Of a DNA stretch of 64,000 bases, positions 11,652 through 21,608 are shown piece after piece (the stretch's first letter is position 1; the number at the start of each line of letters is the position of its first letter). Position numbers and translations under genes: made by a program. The notes below the pieces were generated by a model that had not been told where the DNA came from, searched no databases, and saw only the letters and a list, made by a program, of their open reading frames with translations. The DNA is from Saposhnikovia divaricata (taxonomy: Eukaryota; Streptophyta; Magnoliopsida; Apiales; Apiaceae), in the NCBI GenBank assembly GCA_036435485.1, contig CM071598.1, positions 174,168,148 to 174,232,147 on the forward strand. Direction: 5' to 3'.

Positions 11652-12539
11652 ATGGGTGAGCCGAGTCTGGACCCCCAGTGGCTAGGGATGTCAGAGCAGG
11701 AGCTATTAGATCTTCAGCTGGCCGGGGTAGAGGTCCCCGAGTATGCAGTTGAGGACCTCAGGGAGAGACGCCGGGCGGCGGCTAGAGAGCGATTAGAGAG
11801 AGAGGAGGCAGAGGAGCAGAGACGGAGAGATGCTGTGGCCCTAGTGCCATATATGGGTAGGCCTTCTACAGGATCTGACGAGGCAGGTCCTTCCAGAGTG
11901 AGATCGGAGATCCCTGAGGAGGAGAGGCCACTGCGTAAGAGGCCTAGGTTGTCAGTTATACCTGAGGAGCCGATTGAGTGGAGGGATATTCAGATGGTTC
12001 CCACTCCTGTCCGATCCGTCCCAGTGCCGTCACCAGTTCCATCCCCTCTACCTAGTCTTGACCCTATAGATGATCCTTTCGAGCAGTTTACCCCTCCAGG
12101 GCATTTTGGGTTTTTTGAGGAGGAGGAGGATCCTTCAGAGGATGCTGAGACAGAGTCGGTTCCTCCATCCCCACCCTTTGCACCTCCACCACCTCCACCT
12201 GTGGATGCACCTCCCCTAGCTGTACCCCCTCAGGAGGCACCCCTACCGGCGGGTGACCCACTTTCAGCTACCTTATTGACCGAGTACTTTGCCCTTCAGG
12301 GACAGTTGGAGGAGTCCCGCAGGACTATAGACACTCTTCTACAGAGGTTAGAGAGAGGGAGAGGAGGGGTTATCCCGGATGGGATGTCTCTGGGGATGAT
12401 CAGTATTGAGCTACGAGCATTAGGAGATATTAGGAGGTTGTTGGGTGATAGAGGAGACCCGGCATGGAGGGCCCAGATAGTTGATACGGTTACTACCATG
12501 GTAGTCCAGATCCGGGATGTTGTCAGGGCAGGGCTGTGA
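11652..12539 (+). CDS. Extra ORF upstream of gag in RT-1, unknown function (295 aa)
   Basis: An intact ATG-initiated ORF of 295 aa between the primer site and gag. I recognise no family. The N-terminal third is charged and probably helical (ERRRAAARERLEREEAEE near residue 37 onward). A basic cluster RPLRKRPRLS follows near residue 91. The centre is proline-rich, with acidic EEEED patches, and includes DPFEQFTPPG. The C-terminal ~90 residues look like a coiled coil (LQGQLEESRRTIDTLLQRLE) followed by an amphipathic segment. RT-4 and RT-2 carry an ORF in the same place with the same layout and a related DEFEELTPEP motif. A CAG|GTAGTA donor at 11570-11571 and a TTATAG acceptor ending at 11642 could define a small leader intron just before the ATG. 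It may be a nucleic-acid- or chromatin-associated accessory protein, but that is inference. Confidence 0.75.
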   Translation: MGEPSLDPQWLGMSEQELLDLQLAGVEVPEYAVEDLRERRRAAARERLEREEAEEQRRRDAVALVPYMGRPSTGSDEAGPSRVRSEIPEEERPLRKRPRLSVIPEEPIEWRDIQMVPTPVRSVPVPSPVPSPLPSLDPIDDPFEQFTPPGHFGFFEEEEDPSEDAETESVPPSPPFAPPPPPPVDAPPLAVPPQEAPLPAGDPLSATLLTEYFALQGQLEESRRTIDTLLQRLERGRGGVIPDGMSLGMISIELRALGDIRRLLGDRGDPAWRAQIVDTVTTMVVQIRDVVRAGL

Positions 12540-13058
12540 GCCGGGATAGTAGTTTCGTCACTAATCAGACTAGTCATCTTGTTGATGTCATTTTGGGGAT
12601 TAGTTTAGTTGTTCACTATTTTAATCCCAGTCTGATTAGAGGACAGCTAGTAGTACTTTTGGTGATATCGGATTAGTATGTACGGCTATGTTTTGGGTTT
12701 CGAACCTTGTATTAGATGATGTATAGTATTAGCAGTAAAAGATGTTGTACCCAAATTGTAAAATATTTATGTACATTAATGAAGTTTGTGCATTTCTATC
12801 TAAATTTTTGCTGCATTTTTTTTTATATAATAAATGTTGAGACTCAGAAATATTGATGTATAAAAGGTGAATGACTTAATGAAAAGGCTATCGTGTTAAG
12901 GGCGATACACTTACCTACTAAAGTTATGGTATAACTAGATGTAAATCGCGTGATAAAGATATTGTGATATGCAAATGAGCTAATTAATGATATAATTGTG
13001 TATATAGAAATGATGTATATAGTAACTCAAATTCGGGTAATTAATAAGGACTATTGTT
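12540..13058 (+). other. RT-1 spacer between extra ORF and gag
   Basis: No ORF of note. The spacer ends in gttatgtacag (AG at 13065-13066), an acceptor-like site four bases before the preferred gag ATG at 13071. Confidence 0.5.
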
Positions 13059-13070
13059 ATGTACAGAACT

Positions 13071-14363
13071 ATGCCGCCTAGACGTGACAGTAGAGCGAAT
13101 GCAAGGGAAAATGAGAGAGACGAAAGAAGTCGAAATATCGAAGGTACTAGACTAAACGAAAATGCTCATAATGAAGAAAATCATGAAGAAGGAGAAGAGG
13201 AATCAAATGGCCAACAAAGGAATCCGGGAGGTGATCCCTTTGCCCAATTCATGGACTTATTAAGGCAGAATTCAGCAAATCCACAGAATCCTCAACCACC
13301 ACCTGTTCTCCCCAATCAGGCAGCTAATTCCTTTCGTGCCTTTAAGTCATTAAAGCCCCCAGAATTCGAGGGAACCACTAACCCAGTAGTAGCTAGGGCA
13401 TGGCTAAAAGAAATGGAGAAAGCTTTCGAAATACTGAGGATAGAGGAAGATCAGAAAACAGTTTTTGCAGCCTATCTCTTAAAGGGAGAGGCAAATTACT
13501 GGTGGGAAGCTAGGAAGAACCTAGAGGAAGCGGGAGTGATAACCTGGGAGCGTTTCACTAGGGTGTTCCTAGAAAAGTATTCTCCTAGGTATTTAGAAAA
13601 CCAAATGGAATTAAAGTTTCTGGAGTTAAAACAGGATAACCTAACAGTGGCAGAGTATGAAAATAAATTTACAGAACTGTCGAGGTTTGTTCCCGAGTTT
13701 GTGCGTACTGAAGAACAACGTGCAAAAAGGTTTCAACAAGGGTTGAAACCCTGGTTACGAACGAGAGTGGCCCCATTTGAGTTGACTGATTATGCTGCAG
13801 TGGTTCAAAAGGCATCAATTATAGAGGCCGAGAGTGAGCAGACTCAAATAGGTCGAGAGAATAAGAAAAGAAGATTTGAGGGCCCAAAAGGAGGTTCAAG
13901 TGAGGGAAGCTACTTTAACAAAGGAGGTAAAGGACAAAAATCTCAATTTGTGGGAAAGTCGGGGGGTAACAAGACTACTAGTGAGACGGTGAGTCAGGGT
14001 GGAAAATCTTCAGGAACATTTCAGTCCAATCAATCACGACCACCATTACCAGATTGTGAGACGTGTGGTAAGAAGCATATAGGAGTCTGTAGAGTGCTGG
14101 GAGTAACTTGTTTTAAGTGTGGACAAAAAGGACACTACCTTAACCAGTGCCCATCAACTGATGCAAACCCTAAAAGAGATGTTAAGTGTTACCAGTGTGG
14201 GAAACTAGGACACATTGCTAGAGACTGCCGTTCAGGTGGGTCATACGCGTCAGGACAGAGTGGGGCTGCTTCAAATAGGCCTACTGCTAGAGTGTACAAC
14301 ATGACCTTAGGGGAAGCGTTGACGAAACCAGATGCGGATACAGGTACTTGCTTTCCGATTTAA
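13071..14363 (+). CDS. gag: RT-1 gag (capsid/nucleocapsid)
   Basis: Structural protein that packages the RNA into virus-like particles. The start at 13071 (MPPRR) is chosen because RT-2 and RT-4 gag also begin MPPRRMG; an in-frame ATG at 13059 would add four residues. An acidic, low-complexity N-terminus is followed by the capsid domain (NSFRAFKSLKPPEFEGT, then ARAWLKEMEKAFEIL, GEANYWWEA, LEKYSPRYLENQ, FQQGLKPWLR). A basic glycine/serine linker leads to an atypical CETCGKKHIGVC and two canonical CX2CX4HX4C zinc knuckles (CFKCGQKGHYLNQC, CYQCGKLGHIARDC). The ORF ends soon after ARVYNMTLGEAL, exactly where the protease would begin in RT-4, so pol was lost by deletion at the gag-protease junction. 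The gag itself appears intact and could still act in packaging. Confidence 0.92.
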   Translation: MPPRRDSRANARENERDERSRNIEGTRLNENAHNEENHEEGEEESNGQQRNPGGDPFAQFMDLLRQNSANPQNPQPPPVLPNQAANSFRAFKSLKPPEFEGTTNPVVARAWLKEMEKAFEILRIEEDQKTVFAAYLLKGEANYWWEARKNLEEAGVITWERFTRVFLEKYSPRYLENQMELKFLELKQDNLTVAEYENKFTELSRFVPEFVRTEEQRAKRFQQGLKPWLRTRVAPFELTDYAAVVQKASIIEAESEQTQIGRENKKRRFEGPKGGSSEGSYFNKGGKGQKSQFVGKSGGNKTTSETVSQGGKSSGTFQSNQSRPPLPDCETCGKKHIGVCRVLGVTCFKCGQKGHYLNQCPSTDANPKRDVKCYQCGKLGHIARDCRSGGSYASGQSGAASNRPTARVYNMTLGEALTKPDADTGTCFPI

Positions 14364-14998
14364 ATTTGTGTGTAAGTCTTTGGCTAAGGATCGACTTAAT
14401 CAATTAATGGAATAAATAAGTTAATAATATAGATAAGGAAAATCAGTATCTGCTAAGGGCTAGGAAACGTTATGAAAAGAAAAGTAGGAGTGTTTTGGGA
14501 AAACACAAGCTCGTTGAGACGAACAGGAAATATATATTATAGGTAGTATTTTCTTACAATTGTTTTAAAGAATATTATTAGAGCTTATTCTCTGGAAAAT
14601 TTTACAGAGAGGAGCTATAGGAATATTGAGGAATTAATATTTATGTCATGATAGAGATCAGAAGATGGTCAAACCATAAGTGAGATACACTACCATTCAG
14701 AAAAGGTCAATGTAGTGGCGGATATCTTCGTCAAAAGAGGAAGGAGAGACGAGATGACATGGAATGACTTGAAACAGGAGGAGATTTGTGAGGAAAAGAC
14801 AATAAAAGGGACTACTATTGATAAACTAAATGGCATGTTGATGAATGACAAGGAAGTTATGTTAGTGTATTTCTGTGCAAACAAGATAGAGATATTACAA
14901 TAGGAAAAGGATAAAGGAAATAGTGTGGAAGTTAGAAGGTGTGGATGAAAAAGATACTTATAAACATTTTCAACATGATTCCGGGACGGAATCCTTTT
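14364..14998 (+). pseudogene. RT-1 pol remnant and foreign insert
   Basis: Mostly non-coding. At about 14679-14740 one frame reads SEIHYHSEKVNVVADIFVKR, a decayed copy of the RNase H end CEIRYHPGKANVVADALSR seen in RT-4. Everything between protease and this point is absent, as is integrase. At about 14815-14893 one frame reads TIDKLNGMLMNDKEV and onward, resembling the end of the second RRM of poly(A)-binding proteins. A 17-base hairpin (gattccg-gga-cggaatc, 14977-14993) precedes the polypurine tract. Confidence 0.75.
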
Positions 14999-15011
14999 AA
15001 GGGGGGAAGAC
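14999..15011 (+). other. RT-1 polypurine tract
   Basis: aaggggggaagac directly before the 3' LTR; primes plus-strand DNA synthesis. Preceded by the hairpin at 14977-14993. Confidence 0.9.
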
Positions 15012-18000
15012 TGTAATAACCCTAACTTTAGAAAGGCTACAGTGCCCAAATGAATAGTGATCTTGAGGAATCCATGGAAATGGTGTGTAGGTACTCTATA
15101 TTAGGGATGGAAAATGAGTAAACAGAAACCATATTAGTGTTGTACCTTAAAAATAAGTGACTCGAAATGACGATGGATTTTAGAAATTCCTGAATTTTGA
15201 TTTTGAGGATTTTGAGCTCGAACGAACTTCTATATCTTGGATATTAAGGAGTATAGAAATATTAAAGGAATTATATATTGAGGAATTAGTGAATTTAAGT
15301 TAAACCAAGGGATTATTAAGTTAAGAGAATACAAAAGGAAATTGGATTTGTAAATGATTTCGAAAACCACTGAGATAATGAGGTATACTCGAAACGAACC
15401 ACAATTAGACGAGTATGGAAACCAAACAACCAAGATTATAACATAACAAGGATATATACCACATTATTATTACCAAGAGTGCTAGCAAATTACTTAGGAA
15501 AATCAAGAAAAAGATTAAAGGATGCATCCAATGACATCATGAATGACATCATCATCCACTAACTTGTTTTAAGGGGCAAATTAGTCATTAACCATGGGAT
15601 TTATCCACCAAACTCTAGAAGTCTCGAGAGATTAAGACAAGATGAGATAAGATTAACAAAAGCAAAAGAACTCTTCCCCATTCTCTTCCTTGTTCCATTC
15701 GGCTACTAAGAAAAAAAAGGAGAAAAGGAAAATCAAAACCCTAGCTCTCTTCAATATTAAATCAAGGGATAAATCATGGTTGTTCTTGGAGATTAGGAAG
15801 GAGCATATACAAAGTTTCAAGGCCAACCATCATCATTTAGCAAGGTAATAAAATCATGGAAGTTGTTAGAAAAGATGATGAATAGTGTTTTTAAGTGTTA
15901 ACTTTGTTTTAATGGTTTCTCTTAGTGATTCAAGCTAGTATAAGGTTGAATAAGGATATATCAAGGATTGTTAAGGGTTCTCAAAGCTTCAAGAAGGTAT
16001 AATCATGCTTGCTCTTTTATATTTATGGTGGATATTGTTTGGTTTAGTGATTAAGTAGTGTAAATGTTAAGATTATGATGTTATATGTGTTTGTAAGTGG
16101 TTTGAGTTAAATATGGAAGTGTTTGGGATTGTAACCATGGCTGGTGAAGAAGACCACATGGTGTAGGTGATGATTATGGTGTTTGATAATTGATTTGGAG
16201 GAGTTGGATTTATGGAAAGTACGAAATTATAGCCGTTATAATGCCCGATTTTCGTTAGAATGTAAGTTGCCTGTTTTGGACCCCCTGCATCCGTATGGTA
16301 CCCTACTGTCCAGGTTCCTAATTAACTATGAAATGATAGAGCTTAGTTCATAGATCGTTTTGATATAAGGTGCGTTAAAATCTGATGAACGGTTTAGGAG
16401 AAAAGTCAGTTTTAGTGAAAGCGGTTCAGAAACCGAGAAACTGTAAATGTATCAAACTTGAGGTTACAATTACCATACCTTAACATTGTTAAAAGTCACG
16501 AAATTTTGGGATATGATAGTAGTGTGGTCAAAGAACTATTTCCAGTTGACCTTACATTAAAATTCTAAATTTAAAAATTATAAGAAATTCTACAGTCGAG
16601 TGTGGTCGTTAAGGGAAATGGTGAAAAACCCTGAAACTTCGACTTAGGTTATAAATGGTTAAGTTCTTGAACCTTTGGGGTAATAAGAATACGTTAAACA
16701 TATATTAAAGTTTCAAAAGGTAATGTTATACAAGAGTGTAGTGAGTAAGAGATGTGGTTCTAACGACGGTCCTTTTGTGTTTATAGAAACTCCGGAAGAG
16801 GGACGAGCCATACCGTCAGGATATCGAAACCGAGGCAAGATTTCTCCTATCCCTATTTGTAAAACTACTTATCTTCACAAAGAAACTTGATTTCATGGAA
16901 TATATATGTGATGCTATTATTACTATATTGTGAAGAAATTGTCTTCCTTGAGTATTGATATTGAAAAGAAAGGTATACGAAGATGTATATGAATATGGAT
17001 ATGAGTATGAAATGTATATGTATATGAATAAGAGTATGAGATGGATATGTATAGAGATGATTATGCACGAATTGAACATGACTTATGATTAAGAGAATAA
17101 GAGAGAATGGTATCAGTTGTTATCGAGGGTTATATGGTTATAATATTATATTAAAAATGTTCTTATTGAGTATCAGTGGTTTAATAAACATTATTTGATT
17201 ATCATGCATTACTCTTAAAATAGATGGAATATTTTACGAATATAAAAGTATATTTGATTTCTGAATTTGAAAGAGAGGTCTGAATCATAATCAAAGCATT
17301 ATGATATATATATATATTTTATAGAAGTAATGTGCGAGAATGGAAATGATATGAGGGAATGATATTTTAAAAAGAGAATACTGATGTGATAAAGAGGGGG
17401 ATTGCAACAGACTTGCGTAAGTGGCTGTATCAGGGCTGTGTGCGACACAGTCCAGCAATTATTATTTTTATTACGGCACGAAGATGCCAAGGGAGGATGT
17501 TAGCAGGTGGCCTTCCTCCAGGGATGATTTTCATTCCTTCTACCGGTAGTAAAAAGAGAGCAGGTACGATTAGGCGACTGATCATCGTCCTAACGTATCA
17601 GGCGACAGCAGATATCCCCAATGTTTTTGAAAAGAAAGTGTAGACAATGGTTTTCAGATTTCTATACTGAAAACAGAATAATGATATGAGATGATGGAAT
17701 GATAGTTACAGATGAAGAAAAACTGATATTTTAATATTTCAGATTTCTATACTGAAAACAGAATAATGATATGAGATGATGGTATTATGGATACAGATGA
17801 AGAAAAACTGATATTATATTAATTTAGATTTCTTTCTTATAATAGTGAGTGGATGATGTATTATTAAATAAGAGCTTTACTCTTCCTTAAGGATTTTAAT
17901 TGTTCCTGCTATTACATATGCATATACATATATGTATACTTGTTCACATTTTAAATTTTAGTTACAGTATGATCTTGCTGAGCTATTATAGCTCACTCTT

Positions 18001-18447
18001 GCTACTTATGTATATAGCAGCTAGGTCCCATGCCGATACTACGTACCACACCCCGCAAGAGGGTAAGGGAAAGGCGACCTTTTGAGCGAGTGCTGGCGAC
18101 CATCCCCGAGGTAGTGACAAGCGCAGGGGCTTAGTATACTTATGTAAATTAAGTGTGTAAATTGTAATAAACTTTAGTTGTTGAAGTGCTTCCTGTAGAA
18201 GCTTTGTCAACAATGTACTTAGTAAATTCTGGGCTTGTAATAACTGTTAACTTTAAAACTTTTAAATATTGTGGTTGTTGTTCTATGAGCATATGACTGG
18301 TGTGTGTGTGTATTAGTGTGGGGTCAACTGCTTATTTATTTAATTATTTATTTATATAAAAAAAAAAAGATTACAGAGATATTGATATTGATCGGAAATT
18401 GGATCTTGATGGCCCGGATCCCTGACCCCGGATCCCGGGGCGTCACA
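15012..18447 (+). repeat. 3' LTR of RT-1 (3,436 bp)
   Basis: Near-identical copy of 8026-11456 with the same boundaries and internal features: the 85-bp duplication and the short ORF at 18008-18085. It is followed by the tcttt duplication at 18448-18452. Confidence 0.95.
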
Positions 18448-21400
18448 TCTTTGGCAGTTCATCTTTGTGAACAACCTAACATGACTATGTGTCTTCGGTT
18501 GTTCATCTTCGTGAACAACCTAACATGTCTTCGACCGTTAATCTTCGGTCGTAGCCTTGCTTATCTATGCGTCTTTGGCCGTTCATCTTCGTGAACAGCC
18601 TAGCATGACTATGCATCTTTGGTCGTTCATCTTCGTGAACAACCTAACATGACTATGCATCTTCGGTTGTGCATCTTCGTGAACAACCTAACATAACTAT
18701 ATATCTTCGGTCGTTCATCTTCGTGAACAACCTAACATGTCTTAGGCCGTTCATCTTAAGCCACAGCCTAGCATGACTATGCGTCTTCGGTCATTCATCT
18801 TCGTGAATAGCCTAGCATGATTATGCGTCTTCGGTCATTCATCTTCGTGAACAACCTAACATGTCTTCGGTCATTCATCTTTGGCCGTAGCCTTGCTTAT
18901 CTATGCGTCTTTGGCCGTTCATCTTTATGAACAACCTAACATGACTATGTGTCTTCGGTCATTCATCTTCGTGAACAACCTAACATGTCTTCGGCCGTTC
19001 TTCTTCGGTCACAGCCTAGCATGACTATGCGTCTTCGGTCGTTCATCTTCGTGAACAACCTAACATGACTATGTGTCTTCGGTCGTTCATCTTCGTGAAC
19101 AACCTAACATGTCTTTGGCCATTCATCTTCGACTGTAGCCTTACTTATCTATGCGTCTTCGGCTGTTCATCTTCGTGAACAGCCTAGCATGACTTTGCGT
19201 CTTCGGTCGTTCATCTTCGTGAACAACCTAACAAGACTATGCATCTTCGGCTGTTCATCTTCATGAACAGCCTTGATTATCTATGCGTCTTCGGCCGTTC
19301 ATCTTCGTGAACAGCCTAGCATGATTATGCATCTTCGGTCGTTCATCTTCGTGAACAACCTAACATGTCTTCGGCCATTCATCTTCGGCCGTAGCCTTGC
19401 TTATCTATGCGTCTTTGGCCGTTCATCTTCGTGAACAACCTAACATGACTATGTGTCTTCGGCTGTTCATCTTCGTGAACAGCCTTGATTATCTATGCGT
19501 CTTTGGCCGTTCATCTTCGTGAATAGCCTAGCATGATTATGCGTCCTCGGTCGTTCATCTTCATGAACAACCTAACATGTCTTCGGACATTCATCTTCAG
19601 CCGTAGCCTTGCTTATCAATGCGTCTTTGGCCGTTCATCTTCGTGAACAACCTAACATGACTATGTGTCTTCGATCGTTCATCTTCGTGAACAACCTAAC
19701 ATGTCTTCAGCCGTTCATCTTCGGCCACAGCCTAGCATGACTATGCGTCTTCGGTCGTTCATCTTCGTGAACAACCTAACATGACTATGAATCTTCGGTT
19801 GTTCATCTTCGTGAACAACCTAACATAACTATATGTCTTCGGTCGTTCATCTTCGTGAACAACCTAACATGTCTTCGGCCGTTCATCTTCGGCCACAACC
19901 TAGCATGACCATGCGTCTTCGATCGTTCATCTTTGTGAACAACCTAACATGACTATGTGTCTTCCGTCGTTCATCTTCGTGAACAACCTAACATGTCTTT
20001 GGCCGTTCTTCTTCGATCACCGCCTAGCATGACTATGCGTCTTCGGTCGTTCATCTTCGTGAACAACCTAACATGACTATGTGTCTTCGGTCGTTCATCT
20101 TCGTGAACAACCTAACATGTCTTTGGCCATTCATCTTCGACTGTAGCCTTACTTATCTATGCGTCTTCGGCTGTTCATCTTCGTGAACAGCCTAGCATGA
20201 CTATGTGTCTTCGATCGTTTATCTTCGTGAACAACCTAACATGACTATGTGTCTTCGGCTGTTCATCTTCGTGAACAGCCTTGATTATCTATGCGTCTTT
20301 GGCCGTTCATCTTCGTGAACAGTCTAGCATGATTATGCGTCCTCGGTCGTTCATCTTCATGAACAACCTAACATGTCTTCGGCCGTTCATCTTCAGCCGT
20401 AGCCTTGCTTATCAATGCATCTTTGGCCGTTCATCTTCGTGAACAACCTAACATGACTATGTGTCTTCGATCGTTCATCTTCGTGAACAACCTAACATGT
20501 CTTCGGCCGTTCATCTTCGGTCACAGCCTAGCATGACTATGCGTCTTCGGTCGTTCATCTTCGTGAACAACCTAACATAACTATGTGTCTTCGGTCGTTC
20601 ATCTTCGGCCGTAGCCTTGCTTATCTATGCGTCTTTGGCCGTTCATCTTCGTGAACAACCTAACATGACTATGTGTCTTCGGTCGTTCATCTTCGTGAAC
20701 AACCTAACATGACTATGTATCATCGGTCATTCATCTTCGTGAATAACCTAACATGTCTTTGGCCGTTCATCTTTGACCGTAGCTTTGCTTATCTATGCGT
20801 CTTCGACTGTTCATCTTCGTGAACATCCTAGCATGATTATGCGTCTTCGGTCGTTCATCTTCGTGAACAACTTAACATGTCTTCGGCCGTTCATCTTCGG
20901 TCGTAGCCTTGCTAACCTATGCGTCTTTGGCCGTTCATCTTCGTGAACAGCCTAGCATGACTATGCGTCTTTGGTCGTTCATCTTCATGAACAACCTAAC
21001 ATGACTATGCGTCTTCGATCGTTCATCTTCATGAACAACCTAACATAACAATATTTCTTCGGTCGTTCATGTTCGTGAATAACCTAACATGTCTTCGGCC
21101 GTTCATTTTCGGCCACAGCCTAGCATGACTATGCATCTTCGGTCGTTCACCTTCGTGAACAACCTAACATGACTATGTGTCTTCGGTCGTTCATCTTCGG
21201 GAACAACCTAACATGTCTTCGGCCGTTCTTCTTCGGCCACAGCCTAGCATGACTATGCGTCTTCGATCGTTCATCTTCGTGAACAACCTAACATGACTAT
21301 GTGTCTTCGGTCGTTCATCTTCGTGAACAACCTAACATGTCTTCGGCCGTTCTTCTTCGGCCATATCCTGCATGACTATGCGTCTTCGGTCGTTCATCTT

Positions 21401-21608
21401 TGTGAACAACCTAACATGACTATGTGTCTTCGGTCGTTCATCTTCGTGAATAACCTAACATGTCTTTGGCCGTTCATCTTCGACCGTAGCCTTGCTTATC
21501 TATGCGTCTTCGGCTGTTCATCTTCGTGAACAGCCTAGCATGACTATGCGTCTTCGATCGTTCATCTTCGTGAAGAACCTTGATTATCTATGCGTCTTCG
21601 GCTGTTCA
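18448..21608. repeat. Minisatellite array, right part (36/44-bp monomers with internal hairpins)
   Basis: About 3.1 kb of head-to-tail degenerate monomers. The 44-bp forms begin cttcggtcgttcatcttcg and end in either gtgaacaacctaacatgac-tatgtgt or a ggccgtagccttgcttatc-type half. The 36-bp form ends acatgt. The types alternate irregularly as a loose higher-order pattern. Most monomers contain an inverted repeat around the tcttcg loop, ggttgttca/tgaacaacc or ggctgttca/tgaacagcc; others have ggccg/cggcc. There are no unique spacers and no coding evidence. The array ends at gttca (21604-21608), where RT-2 is inserted. Confidence 0.95.

Larger units (their letters stand above)
8026..18447 (+). mobile_element. 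RT-1: non-autonomous Ty3/gypsy (Tekay-like) LTR retrotransposon, TSD tcttt
   Basis: A complete 10,422-bp element with 5' LTR 8026-11456, primer site 11459-11470, an extra ORF, gag, a small pol remnant, a polypurine tract and 3' LTR 15012-18447. The LTRs start TGTAATAACC and end GGCGTCACA, and the whole is flanked by tcttt. The two LTRs differ by only scattered substitutions and a few indels, so insertion was recent. The 3.55-kb interior lacks protease, most of RT/RNase H and all of integrase, so the element must have relied on enzymes supplied in trans. Confidence 0.95.

Noticed and set aside
21293..21529. ORFs across the minisatellite (for example 78 aa)
   Set aside because: They simply follow the repeat period and differ from array to array; no coding signal.
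18448..21608. CRISPR-like repeat array
   Set aside because: Repeats are contiguous and degenerate with no unique spacers, in a plant genome.
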